From positions 124,001 to 188,000 of the forward strand of contig NZ_FRBX01000002.1 in the NCBI RefSeq assembly GCF_900142715.1: DNA of 64,000 nucleotides, in the 5' to 3' direction. Positions 23,861-31,698 of the stretch are shown here, one piece after another (the first letter of the stretch is position 1; each line of letters begins with the position of its first letter). A model generated the notes under the pieces. It did no database searches, was not told where the DNA came from, and saw nothing but the letters and a program-made list of their open reading frames with translations. The translations under genes and the position numbers were made by a program. Origin of the DNA: Flavobacterium pectinovorum. Lineage in GTDB: Bacteria > Bacteroidota > Bacteroidia > Flavobacteriales > Flavobacteriaceae.

Positions 23861-24601
23861 CTATTTATACTCATTTACTCCTTCTACTACTGCTTTTTCG
23901 GTCAAAGCCATTAACTCTGTAAAATCATAATCTTTTACAGCCAATGCTTTATGAACGGTAAAGGTAAGATGATTTCCTAAACCTACCGGGAAAAGACCAT
24001 ATTTTACCATTTTCCATGAATTATTAATACTCACCGGAACAATATATGCTGATGGTGCATATTTACATAATATTTTTAACCCATTTTGGGCAAATTCTTT
24101 AGGTTTTCCGGTTTTACTTCGGGTTCCTTCGGGAAATATTACTGCAGATCTTTTATGTTTCTCAATATATTCAGACAAACCTTTGATTACAGGAATTGCT
24201 TGTTTAGGGTCTTTACGGTCGATTAGCACAGATCCTCCGTGGCGCAAATTATATGATACGCTCGGAATTCCTTTACCTAACTCCTTCTTACTTACAAATT
24301 TACAATGAAAACGTCTAAAATACCAAATCATTGCTATAATATCATACATACTTTGATGATTTGAAACAAAAATCAAAGGTACTCCGGTTGGAATTGTTTC
24401 CCTATTTTCAATTTTATAAGTTGTTCCTACCAAATTGGTGCATCTTAAAAGCCAGAAATTTAAGTAATCAACGCTTTTTTTGTGCGCCTGATACCCAAAA
24501 ACATTTAAGCAGAACCATTGTATTGGATGAAAGACCAATAAAACCGAACTGAATAACAAATAGTAAATTACGGATATGGGATACGAAATTATTTTTTGCA
24601 T
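23861..24601 (-). CDS. plsC: 1-acyl-sn-glycerol-3-phosphate acyltransferase
   Basis: A 246-residue membrane-associated acyltransferase of the PlsC family, which makes phosphatidic acid from lysophosphatidic acid and an acyl donor. Seen: an N-terminal membrane helix, motif I NHQSMYD with His82 and Asp87, motif III FPEGTRSK at 156-163 and the later VPVSINNSW (motif IV). It reads toward the desaturase gene, with 49 bases between them, so the two may be cotranscribed. A CAAAAGTA (24620-24627), a minus-strand -7 type box, lies just upstream. Confidence 0.93.
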   Translation of the reverse strand: MQKIISYPISVIYYLLFSSVLLVFHPIQWFCLNVFGYQAHKKSVDYLNFWLLRCTNLVGTTYKIENRETIPTGVPLIFVSNHQSMYDIIAMIWYFRRFHCKFVSKKELGKGIPSVSYNLRHGGSVLIDRKDPKQAIPVIKGLSEYIEKHKRSAVIFPEGTRSKTGKPKEFAQNGLKILCKYAPSAYIVPVSINNSWKMVKYGLFPVGLGNHLTFTVHKALAVKDYDFTELMALTEKAVVEGVNEYK

Positions 24602-24687
24602 GCTTTAAAAATTAATGCCCAAAAGTAATAAATAAATTTTTAGCGGTATAAAAATTGAAAACAATAACCGTTTTTATCGTTTAATTG

Positions 24688-24695
24688 TACCTTTG
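24688..24695 (+). promoter_or_regulatory. Putative -7 box of rnpA
   Basis: TACCTTTG matches TAnnTTTG, 31 bases upstream of the rnpA ATG. The T-rich stretch at 24670-24676 could serve as a poor -33 element. Confidence 0.4.
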
Positions 24696-24726
24696 CACAA
24701 AAAATTGCACTTCTTTTCTGAATTAA

Positions 24727-25131
24727 ATGAACTTTACTTACCCAAAAAACGAACGTTTAAAAAGCAAAACTACTATTGGATTACTGTTTTCTGAAGGAAA
24801 ATCGGTTTCTAAATATCCGTTGCGTTTGGTTTACCGTCAAGCGGAAGCTGGTTCTGAAGAAAAAATTAAAATTGGAGTTTCGGTTTCTAAGAAATATTTC
24901 AAAAAAGCCGTTGATCGCAATTACTTCAAACGTGTTTTGAGAGAAACCTACCGACTGAACAAACATTTGCTTTGGGATAATCTGGAACAGCCTTATTCTT
25001 TCATGTTTTTCTATCAGACAAAAGACCGTTTATCTTACGAAGAAATCAATACCAAAACGATTCAGTTGTTTGAGAAATTTCTCTTACAGATCAACAAAAC
25101 TCCTGATTCTGAAAACAAAACTGAAATCTAG
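24727..25131 (+). CDS. rnpA: Ribonuclease P protein component
   Basis: A 134-residue basic protein that assists the RNase P RNA in maturing tRNA 5' ends. Seen: N-terminal TYPKNERLKSKTTIGLLF in family style, the KIGVSVSKKYFKKAVDRNYFKRVLRE block corresponding to the RNR motif (in pieces: SVSKKYFKKA and DRNYFKRVLRE), and a C-terminal FYQTKDRLSYEEI. It is not next to rpmH as in many bacteria. Here it is followed by exported-protein genes. Confidence 0.95.
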   Translation: MNFTYPKNERLKSKTTIGLLFSEGKSVSKYPLRLVYRQAEAGSEEKIKIGVSVSKKYFKKAVDRNYFKRVLRETYRLNKHLLWDNLEQPYSFMFFYQTKDRLSYEEINTKTIQLFEKFLLQINKTPDSENKTEI

Positions 25132-25211
25132 ATCTCAAATAGCAACTTTATTTATCGATTTCGACTAAAAATTATAAAAAAATTGTAGTTTTAGCTCTTA
25201 ATTGAAGATTT

Positions 25212-26024
25212 ATGAGATATATTTTCTGTTTATCATTATTTGTTTTAAGTTTTACAAGTTGTAGTAAAAACGAAGAACCAATTGCAGAAATGGCAGTTAG
25301 TGCTATAAAACTTCCGTCTAAAAGCGAAGGAAAATATAAAACATCCGAAGCTGATGCAATACCAAAAATTTCACAAAAGATCATCAAACAAGCTTCACTT
25401 CGATTTGAAACTAACAATTTAGATGATACTTTTGCTCAAATTCAAAAAGCAATTACAGCAAATAAAGGAACTGTTCAAAATGATTCCGAAGGAAAGGATT
25501 ATAACAATATTTATCGAAATCTAACCGTTAGAATTCCTAGTCAGAATTTTGATACCTTTATAAAGTCCATATCTGACGGTGTTTCTTATTTTGAAAGAAA
25601 AGAAATCTCTGCAGAAGATGTTACAGAACAATATATTGATCTTGAATCAAGATTAAAAACAAAAAAGAAACTCGAAAACAGATATCTTGAAATTTTACAA
25701 AAAGCCACTAAAATAAGTGAGATTTTAGAAATTGAAAAACAAATTTCGATTATCAGAGAAGAAATTGAAGCCAAAGAAGGACAGCTTAAATATTTAGAAA
25801 GCCGGGTTTCTGAAAGCACTATCAATATTGAATTTTACAAAACCATAGCTGAAAAAGAAGCCATTAAAACTTCGTACGGATCAAAAATATGGACAGCAAT
25901 TAAGTCCGGGTTTTTTGGTTTATCGAGTTTCTTAATTTCGATTATTAGCGTTTGGCCATTTATTATCCTATTCGTTGTTCTGGTTTATTTTATCAGAAAA
26001 CGATTTAAAAGAAAAAAAGCATAA
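25212..26024 (+). CDS. DUF4349-type lipoprotein
   Basis: A 270-residue protein with a lipoprotein signal (lipobox FTSC, Cys17), an extracytoplasmic region with ITANKGTVQNDSEG and NLTVRIPSQNFDTFI, then a long coiled coil (about residues 130-190, rich in Lys, Glu and Ile) and a C-terminal membrane helix WPFIILFVVLVYFI followed by a basic tail. This layout is that of DUF4349 proteins, whose function is unknown. The S41 protease gene starts 3 bases downstream, so the two are one operon; the lipoprotein could be a partner or regulator of the protease. Confidence 0.85.
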   Translation: MRYIFCLSLFVLSFTSCSKNEEPIAEMAVSAIKLPSKSEGKYKTSEADAIPKISQKIIKQASLRFETNNLDDTFAQIQKAITANKGTVQNDSEGKDYNNIYRNLTVRIPSQNFDTFIKSISDGVSYFERKEISAEDVTEQYIDLESRLKTKKKLENRYLEILQKATKISEILEIEKQISIIREEIEAKEGQLKYLESRVSESTINIEFYKTIAEKEAIKTSYGSKIWTAIKSGFFGLSSFLISIISVWPFIILFVVLVYFIRKRFKRKKA

Positions 26025-26027
26025 ATC

Positions 26028-27665
26028 ATGTATCCTTATCTTAAAAAGAAGTTCGTTATACCAGCCGTTGCCGCAGGATTTTTATTTATTGGAACCAGTT
26101 TCAAAGACGATTTTTTTGAAATAGCCAAACAAATAGAAATTTTTACCACTTTATTTAAAGCCGTAAACACTAATTATGTAGACGAGACTAATCCGGGTGA
26201 TTTAATGGACAAAGCCATTAAAAGCATGTTGGGAAGCTTAGATCCTTACACGGTTTATTTTAATGAACAGGATGTGGTAAATTTCAAAATCAACAATACT
26301 GGAGAATATACCGGAATTGGTGCTATGATCGCCAGAAAGAAAGATCGTTTGATTGTTCGCGAACCTTATAAAAATTATCCGGCAGACAAAGCAGGATTAA
26401 AAGCCGGTGATGAAATTATTCAGATTGGTGATGTTTTAATTGCTGATTTTAAAGATGATGCTTCGCAATTATTGAAAGGAACCAAAAACACAAAGATTAC
26501 GATAAAATACCTTCGTCAGGGAAAAACTTTTACAACAGAGTTAGTTTTGGATGAAGTTGATATTAAGTCTGTTCCATTTTACGGAAAAATAGATGATAAA
26601 ACAGGTTATATCGTTTTGGCACATTTTAGCAGAAAAGCTGCTGTTGAAGTAAAAGATGCTCTTGAAAAGCTAAAAGCTGACGGAGCAAAACAAATAGTAT
26701 TAGATTTAAGAGGAAATCCGGGTGGTTTACTCAACGAGGCTATTGATATCTGTAATTTATTTGTTCCGAAGAATGAAGTAATTGTAACAACGAAATCAAG
26801 AATTGAAAAACATAACAATACGTATAAAACTCAAAATCAACCAATAGATACCGAAATTCCTTTGGCAATTTTGGTAAACGGCAGAAGTGCATCGGCATCA
26901 GAAATTGTTTCGGGTGCATTGCAGGATTTAGATCGTGCCGTAGTTTTAGGAAGCCGTAGTTTTGGTAAAGGTTTGGTGCAGCGTTCTGTAGATTTAACGT
27001 ACGGAACACAGCTTAAAGTAACTATCTCACGTTATTATACGCCATCGGGCAGATGTATACAGGCTTTGGATTATGCGCATAAGGATAAAAATGGCGTTGC
27101 CTTAAAAACGGATGCGAAAAACTTTAATGCTTTTAAAACCAGAAAAGGAAGAACGGTTTATGATGGCGGTGGTGTTTTGCCGGATATCGAATTGGATGAG
27201 GCAAAAATGAGCCCAATTACAACCGCTTTACTAAAGAATGACGGAATCTTTGATTACGCAACAAGCTATTACTATAAAAATCCAAATTTGGGCGATAAAA
27301 TCCCCGTTCTTACCGATGCGGATTATGCCAGCTTTAAACAATATCTAAAAACAAACAAGATTACTTTTGATACTGAAACAGAAGTAGCTTTGAAAAATAC
27401 TTTGGCTGCAGCCAAAAACGAAAAAATAGACGAAACGATCGCACCGGAATATCAGCAGTTATTAAACGCCTTAGAGAAAAGTGAAACTACCTTGCTTGAT
27501 AAAAACCAAAAAGAAATCAAAAACCTGATTCAGGAAGAACTTATTAAGAGATACCAATATCAGGAAGGTTTATATCAATTTTACATTAAAAACAATTCAG
27601 AAATTAAGAAAGCGGTGAGCGTTTTAAATAATCAAACTGAGTATAAAACGATTTTAAAAATGTAA
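26028..27665 (+). CDS. S41 family C-terminal processing peptidase
   Basis: A 545-residue exported carboxy-terminal processing protease. An N-terminal uncleaved or cleaved signal helix is followed by a leading domain, a PDZ domain (about residues 85-175, with AGLKAGDEIIQIGDV), and the S41 core with VLDLRGNPGGLLNEA. The catalytic Ser289 in NGRSASASEIVSGA and Lys314 in SFGKGLVQ are 25 residues apart, as in Prc and D1 processing proteases. A roughly 150-residue helical C-terminal domain ends the protein. It degrades or trims periplasmic proteins. It sits between the DUF4349 and OmpA-domain genes at 3- and 4-base gaps. Confidence 0.94.
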   Translation: MYPYLKKKFVIPAVAAGFLFIGTSFKDDFFEIAKQIEIFTTLFKAVNTNYVDETNPGDLMDKAIKSMLGSLDPYTVYFNEQDVVNFKINNTGEYTGIGAMIARKKDRLIVREPYKNYPADKAGLKAGDEIIQIGDVLIADFKDDASQLLKGTKNTKITIKYLRQGKTFTTELVLDEVDIKSVPFYGKIDDKTGYIVLAHFSRKAAVEVKDALEKLKADGAKQIVLDLRGNPGGLLNEAIDICNLFVPKNEVIVTTKSRIEKHNNTYKTQNQPIDTEIPLAILVNGRSASASEIVSGALQDLDRAVVLGSRSFGKGLVQRSVDLTYGTQLKVTISRYYTPSGRCIQALDYAHKDKNGVALKTDAKNFNAFKTRKGRTVYDGGGVLPDIELDEAKMSPITTALLKNDGIFDYATSYYYKNPNLGDKIPVLTDADYASFKQYLKTNKITFDTETEVALKNTLAAAKNEKIDETIAPEYQQLLNALEKSETTLLDKNQKEIKNLIQEELIKRYQYQEGLYQFYIKNNSEIKKAVSVLNNQTEYKTILKM

Positions 27666-27669
27666 AAAA

Positions 27670-28473
27670 ATGAAAATTTGTAAAGTCTTATTTATATTCT
27701 TTACGCTCAATTTATCGGCACAGCAAAAACCAATCGAAACCATATTTTTTGATTTTGATAAATTTGATCTTACTGAACAACAAACAGGCGTTGTTTCGAA
27801 TTTTATAAAAAAAATAGATACTTCAAAAGTGGAATCTATACAAATCTATGGTTATTGTGATGATCGTGGAGATGATGACTATAACTTTAGATTGTCTAAG
27901 AATCGCGTTAGTACAATTCAAAACCTGCTCGTATTGAAGGGTTTTAATCAAAGCAAAATAGTTATTCTTGAAGGCAAAGGCCGGGTAATTTTAAAACCGG
28001 ATACTGTAGACAACCTAAATGAAATACGTTCTAAAAATCGGCGGGTTGATTTAATCGTTTTAAATAAAAACAGTTTCGGAAAAGAAGTTTATAGTTCTTT
28101 TAAAAACAAACTAAAAGTTGGCGATAAAATTTATCTCGACAACATTCTTTTTGATATTGGAAGTTCAAAACTAACACACAATTCTAAAAAAGAATTAGAT
28201 AAAATAGCAACTATTTTACAGCAAAAGAAAAATATTCAGTTTGAAATACGAGGTCATGTCTGCTGCACTCCGGAAATTTATAGTGACGGAATTGACAAGG
28301 AAACCAAAGAAAGAAGACTTTCCTGGAATCGTGCCAAAACCGTTTTTAAATATCTTTTATCAAAAAAAGTATCTTCAAGCAGAATGACTTTTCAGGGTTA
28401 CGGCAATAAATATCCTTTGGGAAAAGGTGATAATTATGACCGCAGAGTTGAATTTTTCATTACAAATCTCTAG
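27670..28473 (+). CDS. Exported protein with two OmpA-like domains
   Basis: A 267-residue protein with a signal peptide ending LNLSAQQ and two OmpA-type peptidoglycan-binding domains in tandem, with no beta-barrel. Domain 1 (about 22-130) shows TIFFDFDKFDLTEQQ, IYGYCDDRGDDDYNFRLSKNR and RSKNRRVDL. Domain 2 (about 150-267) shows NILFDIGSSKLT, RGHVCCT, RRLSWNRAKTV and YDRRVEFFI. Both retain the Asp/Arg pair used for diaminopimelate binding. It is cotranscribed with the S41 protease, suggesting a periplasmic cell-wall link for that unit. The 192-base gap that follows has no ORF; a weak 6-bp stem TTAAAG/CTTTAA lies near 28515. Confidence 0.87.
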   Translation: MKICKVLFIFFTLNLSAQQKPIETIFFDFDKFDLTEQQTGVVSNFIKKIDTSKVESIQIYGYCDDRGDDDYNFRLSKNRVSTIQNLLVLKGFNQSKIVILEGKGRVILKPDTVDNLNEIRSKNRRVDLIVLNKNSFGKEVYSSFKNKLKVGDKIYLDNILFDIGSSKLTHNSKKELDKIATILQQKKNIQFEIRGHVCCTPEIYSDGIDKETKERRLSWNRAKTVFKYLLSKKVSSSRMTFQGYGNKYPLGKGDNYDRRVEFFITNL

Positions 28474-28665
28474 TTTAATTTTTTAGAAAAAACCCAAAAA
28501 GCTACATTCTGGCTTAAAGTTAAGCTTTAAACGAAATTAGTAATCGTTTGTTTATTAATATCTTATTTTTAAAAAATAACAATTTTTTGTTTTGAAACAA
28601 TGTTGCGTTAACTGATTAAGTATTCAGTAAACTTAAAATGTAAAAAGATAATATTGATACTCAAT

Positions 28666-29679
28666 TTACTTTGACATTAACCATTGTAAAACATCCTTAA
28701 ATACTTCATCCCAATGATAAGAATCATCCAAAGGTTTTTCATTTAAGTCAAATTCTTTTCTTTCAAAATTATGTCCATATCCCGAATAGGCTTTGATACT
28801 AACATTATTTTTAGGCAATAAAAAAGGAATTAAATCATTGTGAATAGATCCGATGTCATTTGTACCATAAACTATTAATAAAGGATTTTTAAATTTTTGA
28901 AGACTTTTAAAGCTCAAATTCTCATTATAACTTAACCAGTTATTAAATTCTACTTTGTCTTTATATTGTATTTTGCTTATTGCTATATTTCGATAATCAT
29001 TCATCAATTCATTGATTTCTGTTTGGTTTGAACCATCATTTTTTGCTTCAAAAGATTTGATTCTTTCTCTCATTATACTTTCTGCTATTCTGTTAAAAGG
29101 ATCTGCAGACATACATACTAGTTTTGTAATCTTCATGTTTTTTTCTGATAACTTGGCAGCTACTCTATAACCTTCAGAATGCCCAATTACAAATATTGAA
29201 TCTTTTTTGACTTTGCTACTTTTATATAAATAATTTAAAATTTCTTTAATCTGATTGACTCTGTAATATAGATTATCATTTAAAACATAATCCTTCGGAA
29301 CTTCATCTTTCTCATTTTTGTAACCGCTGACATCTCTATCGTAAGTACCAATTAATGGGATTCCCTTTCTTGCAACAATTACAAAATTAAATTTCTCTGT
29401 ATGTTCTTTTATGTCAAAAGGAATTATGGAGTTTGTAACTTGTTGATCATAAAAAATTAATGGTAAGGGTTTTGAGCCCTGTATAAATAAAATTGTAGGT
29501 TTTGGATTAGTGGATTTACTTTTTGACATAAGAAAAACAATTGTGTCATTCTTGATTTTGATACTTGATTTTTCGAAACCAGCTTTTTGAATATGGAAAT
29601 CTACATCGGTTTGTGCATTTAAAACAAAACACGAAAAAAAGCTTATAAAGGTTCGTAAAAAATAATTAAATATTTTCAT
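28666..29679 (-). CDS. Exported alpha/beta hydrolase, candidate RiPP peptidase
   Basis: A 337-residue protein with a signal peptide (FISFFSCFVLNAQ) and an alpha/beta-hydrolase fold. The nucleophile elbow is GHSEG with Ser168. The acid is probably Asp275 in LLIVYGTNDIGS and the base His303 in SGYGHNFE, a complete Ser-Asp-His triad. Its ATG lies one base after the stop of the radical SAM gene, so the two are tightly coupled. In the setting of a peptide precursor it may be the protease or esterase that acts on the modified peptide after export. It could equally be an unrelated esterase or a self-protection enzyme. No close family is recognised. Confidence 0.8.
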   Translation of the reverse strand: MKIFNYFLRTFISFFSCFVLNAQTDVDFHIQKAGFEKSSIKIKNDTIVFLMSKSKSTNPKPTILFIQGSKPLPLIFYDQQVTNSIIPFDIKEHTEKFNFVIVARKGIPLIGTYDRDVSGYKNEKDEVPKDYVLNDNLYYRVNQIKEILNYLYKSSKVKKDSIFVIGHSEGYRVAAKLSEKNMKITKLVCMSADPFNRIAESIMRERIKSFEAKNDGSNQTEINELMNDYRNIAISKIQYKDKVEFNNWLSYNENLSFKSLQKFKNPLLIVYGTNDIGSIHNDLIPFLLPKNNVSIKAYSGYGHNFERKEFDLNEKPLDDSYHWDEVFKDVLQWLMSK

Positions 29680-29680
29680 T

Positions 29681-30865
29681 TTAACTTGAGAGTGAATGTA
29701 TTATACTTTTTGAATCTAGGTAATCTATACCTGACTCTTGAATTCCGTCATTTGAAATATCTCTTAAAACTTCATTTTGGATGTAACAAACAAGTTCTAT
29801 TATTTCTCTGCAATAAATTGAAGGATTATTAAATTCATTGATTGGTGAAAATCGATGGCCTAAATAACCTCCTCCACAAACTGGCATTATAGGGCAATTT
29901 TGGCAGGACTCACATAAATTGTCTTGGCTATGGCTATTATAATAAATCTTAGCAAGAGTTGATTCTTTGTATATTAGATCCAAATCATTTCTTAGCACAT
30001 TAAATTTAGTCTTTGTAAATCCATCACCACAAATATTTAAAGTGTCTACGCTTTCAATACTTCCATCAGTTTCTACCACCAAAGTCCTGTTTTTACTACT
30101 TCCAAAACTTTCAGAACCTTTAGAGCGACCAAAAATTAATGCTACTAAATCTGTTAATGGTCTGATCTCCGGCTTATTTTTGTCTCGATCATTATACCAA
30201 ATATTAAACATTCCACTTAGCCATTTACCAATCTTTGGTACATCTCGTTGTGTAGATTTAATATAATTGTAGTCTTGAAATAAAAAATGAACAGAATTTG
30301 CTTTTAACTTTTTAAAATGATCATAAACTATATTTGCGCTTTCAGAAGTATCTATTACACATAGACAATTTGCCATTTGATCACCAAAAGTACTTTTTAC
30401 AATTTTAAATCCCCTAATAATTTCATCGTAAGAACCCTTTTTATTATGAAATATCCTGTTTTTATTATTTGATTTTGGAGTACCATCTATACTTATCCCA
30501 ACTTGAATATTAAGTCTTTTTAAAATTTTAGCCCATTCTTTCGTCAATAAAGTCCCATTAGACTGCATAGCATATTCAATTGAAATATCTGCAGGGATAA
30601 TTTCCTTTTGAGTTTTAATAAAATTTATATAAAAATCTATACCAGTCAAAAGTGGTTCACCCCCATGAAAGATGATAACAAACTCCTTAAGATTATTTTC
30701 AACGCAATTCTTTTTAACCTTGAGTAACATTGCTTCTATAACCTCTTGACTCATAAATTTAGGTTGATTTTTATAACTTTCGTTTCCCATGTTATATACA
30801 TAACAATAAGTACAATTTAAATTGCACAGACTTGCTACTTTAACTACTAAATTTGATGTATACAT
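29681..30865 (-). CDS. Radical SAM/SPASM peptide maturase
   Basis: A 394-residue radical SAM enzyme. The [4Fe-4S] motif Cys14-x3-Cys18-x2-Cys21 is in ASLCNLNCTYCYVYN, the SAM-binding FHGGEPLL is at 66-73, and IDGTP lies near 127. The C-terminal SPASM region has Cys279, Cys318, Cys321, Cys324, Cys330 and Cys352, with CPIMPVCGGGYLGHRFS and NNPSIYCREI. The CGGG-x3-HR segment and NPS-x-YC are typical of maturases that crosslink aromatic side chains in peptides (FxsB, GrrM and XyeB relatives), and also close to anaerobic sulfatase maturases. A precursor peptide gene lies 55 bases upstream, supporting the RiPP role; no sulfatase is nearby. Confidence 0.92.
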   Translation of the reverse strand: MYTSNLVVKVASLCNLNCTYCYVYNMGNESYKNQPKFMSQEVIEAMLLKVKKNCVENNLKEFVIIFHGGEPLLTGIDFYINFIKTQKEIIPADISIEYAMQSNGTLLTKEWAKILKRLNIQVGISIDGTPKSNNKNRIFHNKKGSYDEIIRGFKIVKSTFGDQMANCLCVIDTSESANIVYDHFKKLKANSVHFLFQDYNYIKSTQRDVPKIGKWLSGMFNIWYNDRDKNKPEIRPLTDLVALIFGRSKGSESFGSSKNRTLVVETDGSIESVDTLNICGDGFTKTKFNVLRNDLDLIYKESTLAKIYYNSHSQDNLCESCQNCPIMPVCGGGYLGHRFSPINEFNNPSIYCREIIELVCYIQNEVLRDISNDGIQESGIDYLDSKSIIHSLSS

Positions 30866-30882
30866 TTTTAATTAAAATTAAA

Positions 30883-30902
30883 ATGGGCGATTAATCGCCC
30901 AT
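30883..30902. terminator. 20-bp perfect palindrome between precursor and maturase genes
   Basis: ATGGGCGATTAATCGCCCAT is its own reverse complement and GC-rich in an AT-rich setting. On the minus strand it is followed by TTTTAATTTTAATT. It lies 18 bases after the precursor stop and 17 bases before the maturase start, so it probably acts as a partial terminator or mRNA stabiliser that keeps precursor transcript in excess. Confidence 0.75.
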
Positions 30903-30920
30903 AAAAGTTATCAAATTTTA

Positions 30921-31088
30921 CTAATGTTTTACATAGGTACTTTCTGTGTATGTTCTTCCTGGAGTGGGATCTCTCATCTCCATTGTACCACCGCTAACTT
31001 TTTTCATTTGTGTTTTTTCTAACACAGTACAAGCATTATTTATCTTTTCATCACTGCTAAAGAAAAACTTTTTCTTTTCTGTTTTCAT
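30921..31088 (-). CDS. RiPP precursor peptide with Gly-Gly leader
   Basis: A 55-residue ORF missed by longer-ORF searches. The leader (1-34) starts MKTEKKKFFFSSDEKI, continues NNACTVLEKTQ and ends MKKVSGG, a classic double-glycine cleavage site. The core (35-55) reads TMEMRDPTPGR followed by TYTESTYVKH. It contains two T-Y-x-(E/K) repeats, Tyr47 and Tyr52, and ends in His55. The core has no Cys, which speaks against a lanthipeptide or sactipeptide. Tyr47-Thr-Glu49 and Tyr52-Val-Lys54 fit the aromatic-x-x triplets crosslinked by cyclophane-forming radical SAM enzymes, which is an inference. The radical SAM maturase gene lies directly downstream on the same strand. Confidence 0.8.
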   Translation of the reverse strand: MKTEKKKFFFSSDEKINNACTVLEKTQMKKVSGGTMEMRDPTPGRTYTESTYVKH

Positions 31089-31186
31089 AATTTAAATATT
31101 ATTGTTAAAATTATTTTAAACTTAAATATTCTCATATATAAATCAAGTCGACATTAATTTTTACAAGAATATAATAAGATTAATAT

Positions 31187-31231
31187 CAAACATACAAAAC
31201 ATAGAAAACAATTCTTATGCGGTTTTATGCG
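31187..31231. promoter_or_regulatory. Divergent control region of the peptide cluster
   Basis: CAAACATA (31187-31194) reads TATGTTTG on the minus strand, a -7 box for the precursor gene with a leader of about 95 bases. TTATGCG occurs twice, at 31215-31221 and 31225-31231, exactly 10 bases apart (one helical turn), which suits an operator for the XRE protein encoded divergently. The 280-base gap (31089-31368) holds no other ORF of note. Confidence 0.45.
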
Positions 31232-31368
31232 AATTTGGCCACATAATGTTTTTTGTATAACTCGTACTAAATTAAATGTAGTTAAGTTAAACTGAGAATA
31301 AATATTTAAAAAAAATTATGTTGTTTATAGATATTATTCACTATAATTGTAAGAAAATAATGCTAATT

Positions 31369-31698
31369 ATGAACAAAGCAAAACTTATACAAGTACGATT
31401 ATCAAAAGGGTTTTCACAGGAAGAATTGGCAGATTTAATAGGAATGTCACAATCTAATTATAGCCGAAGAGAAAGTGGTCGCACAAATATCACAGAAATA
31501 GAGTGGGCAAAAATTGCCAAAGAATTAGGCGTAGATAAAGAAATCATTTATGAATCTAATAAAGAAAAAACGCATTATATTAATACCATAAATGCGTTAC
31601 AAATTACTATTCCCGATTTTATAATGGAACATATTGAATTATTAAAAAAAGAAAATAAGAAACTCAAAGAAAAATTAAAACGCTACAAAGCTCAATAA
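31369..31698 (+). CDS. XRE-family helix-turn-helix regulator
   Basis: A 109-residue regulator. The N-terminal Cro/C1-type HTH covers about residues 3-62 (KLIQVRLSKGFSQEELADLI, then GMSQSNYSRRESGRTNI). A short linker follows, then a C-terminal coiled coil made of LLKKENKKLKEKLKRY, likely for dimerisation. The ATG at 31369 is preferred over the in-frame ATG at 31318, since the HTH starts right after it. It is divergent from the peptide precursor gene and close to two phased TTATGCG repeats, so it probably controls the cluster. It ends one base before the convergent acetyltransferase gene. Confidence 0.87.
   Translation: MNKAKLIQVRLSKGFSQEELADLIGMSQSNYSRRESGRTNITEIEWAKIAKELGVDKEIIYESNKEKTHYINTINALQITIPDFIMEHIELLKKENKKLKEKLKRYKAQ

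Noticed and set aside
28500..28540. Weak hairpin TTAAAG/CTTTAA after the OmpA gene as a terminator
   Set aside because: A six-base AT-rich stem without a T-run is expected by chance in this composition.
29681..30865. Anaerobic sulfatase maturase
   Set aside because: The radical SAM core is similar, but no sulfatase is nearby and a Gly-Gly precursor lies directly upstream. It is kept as a lesser alternative.
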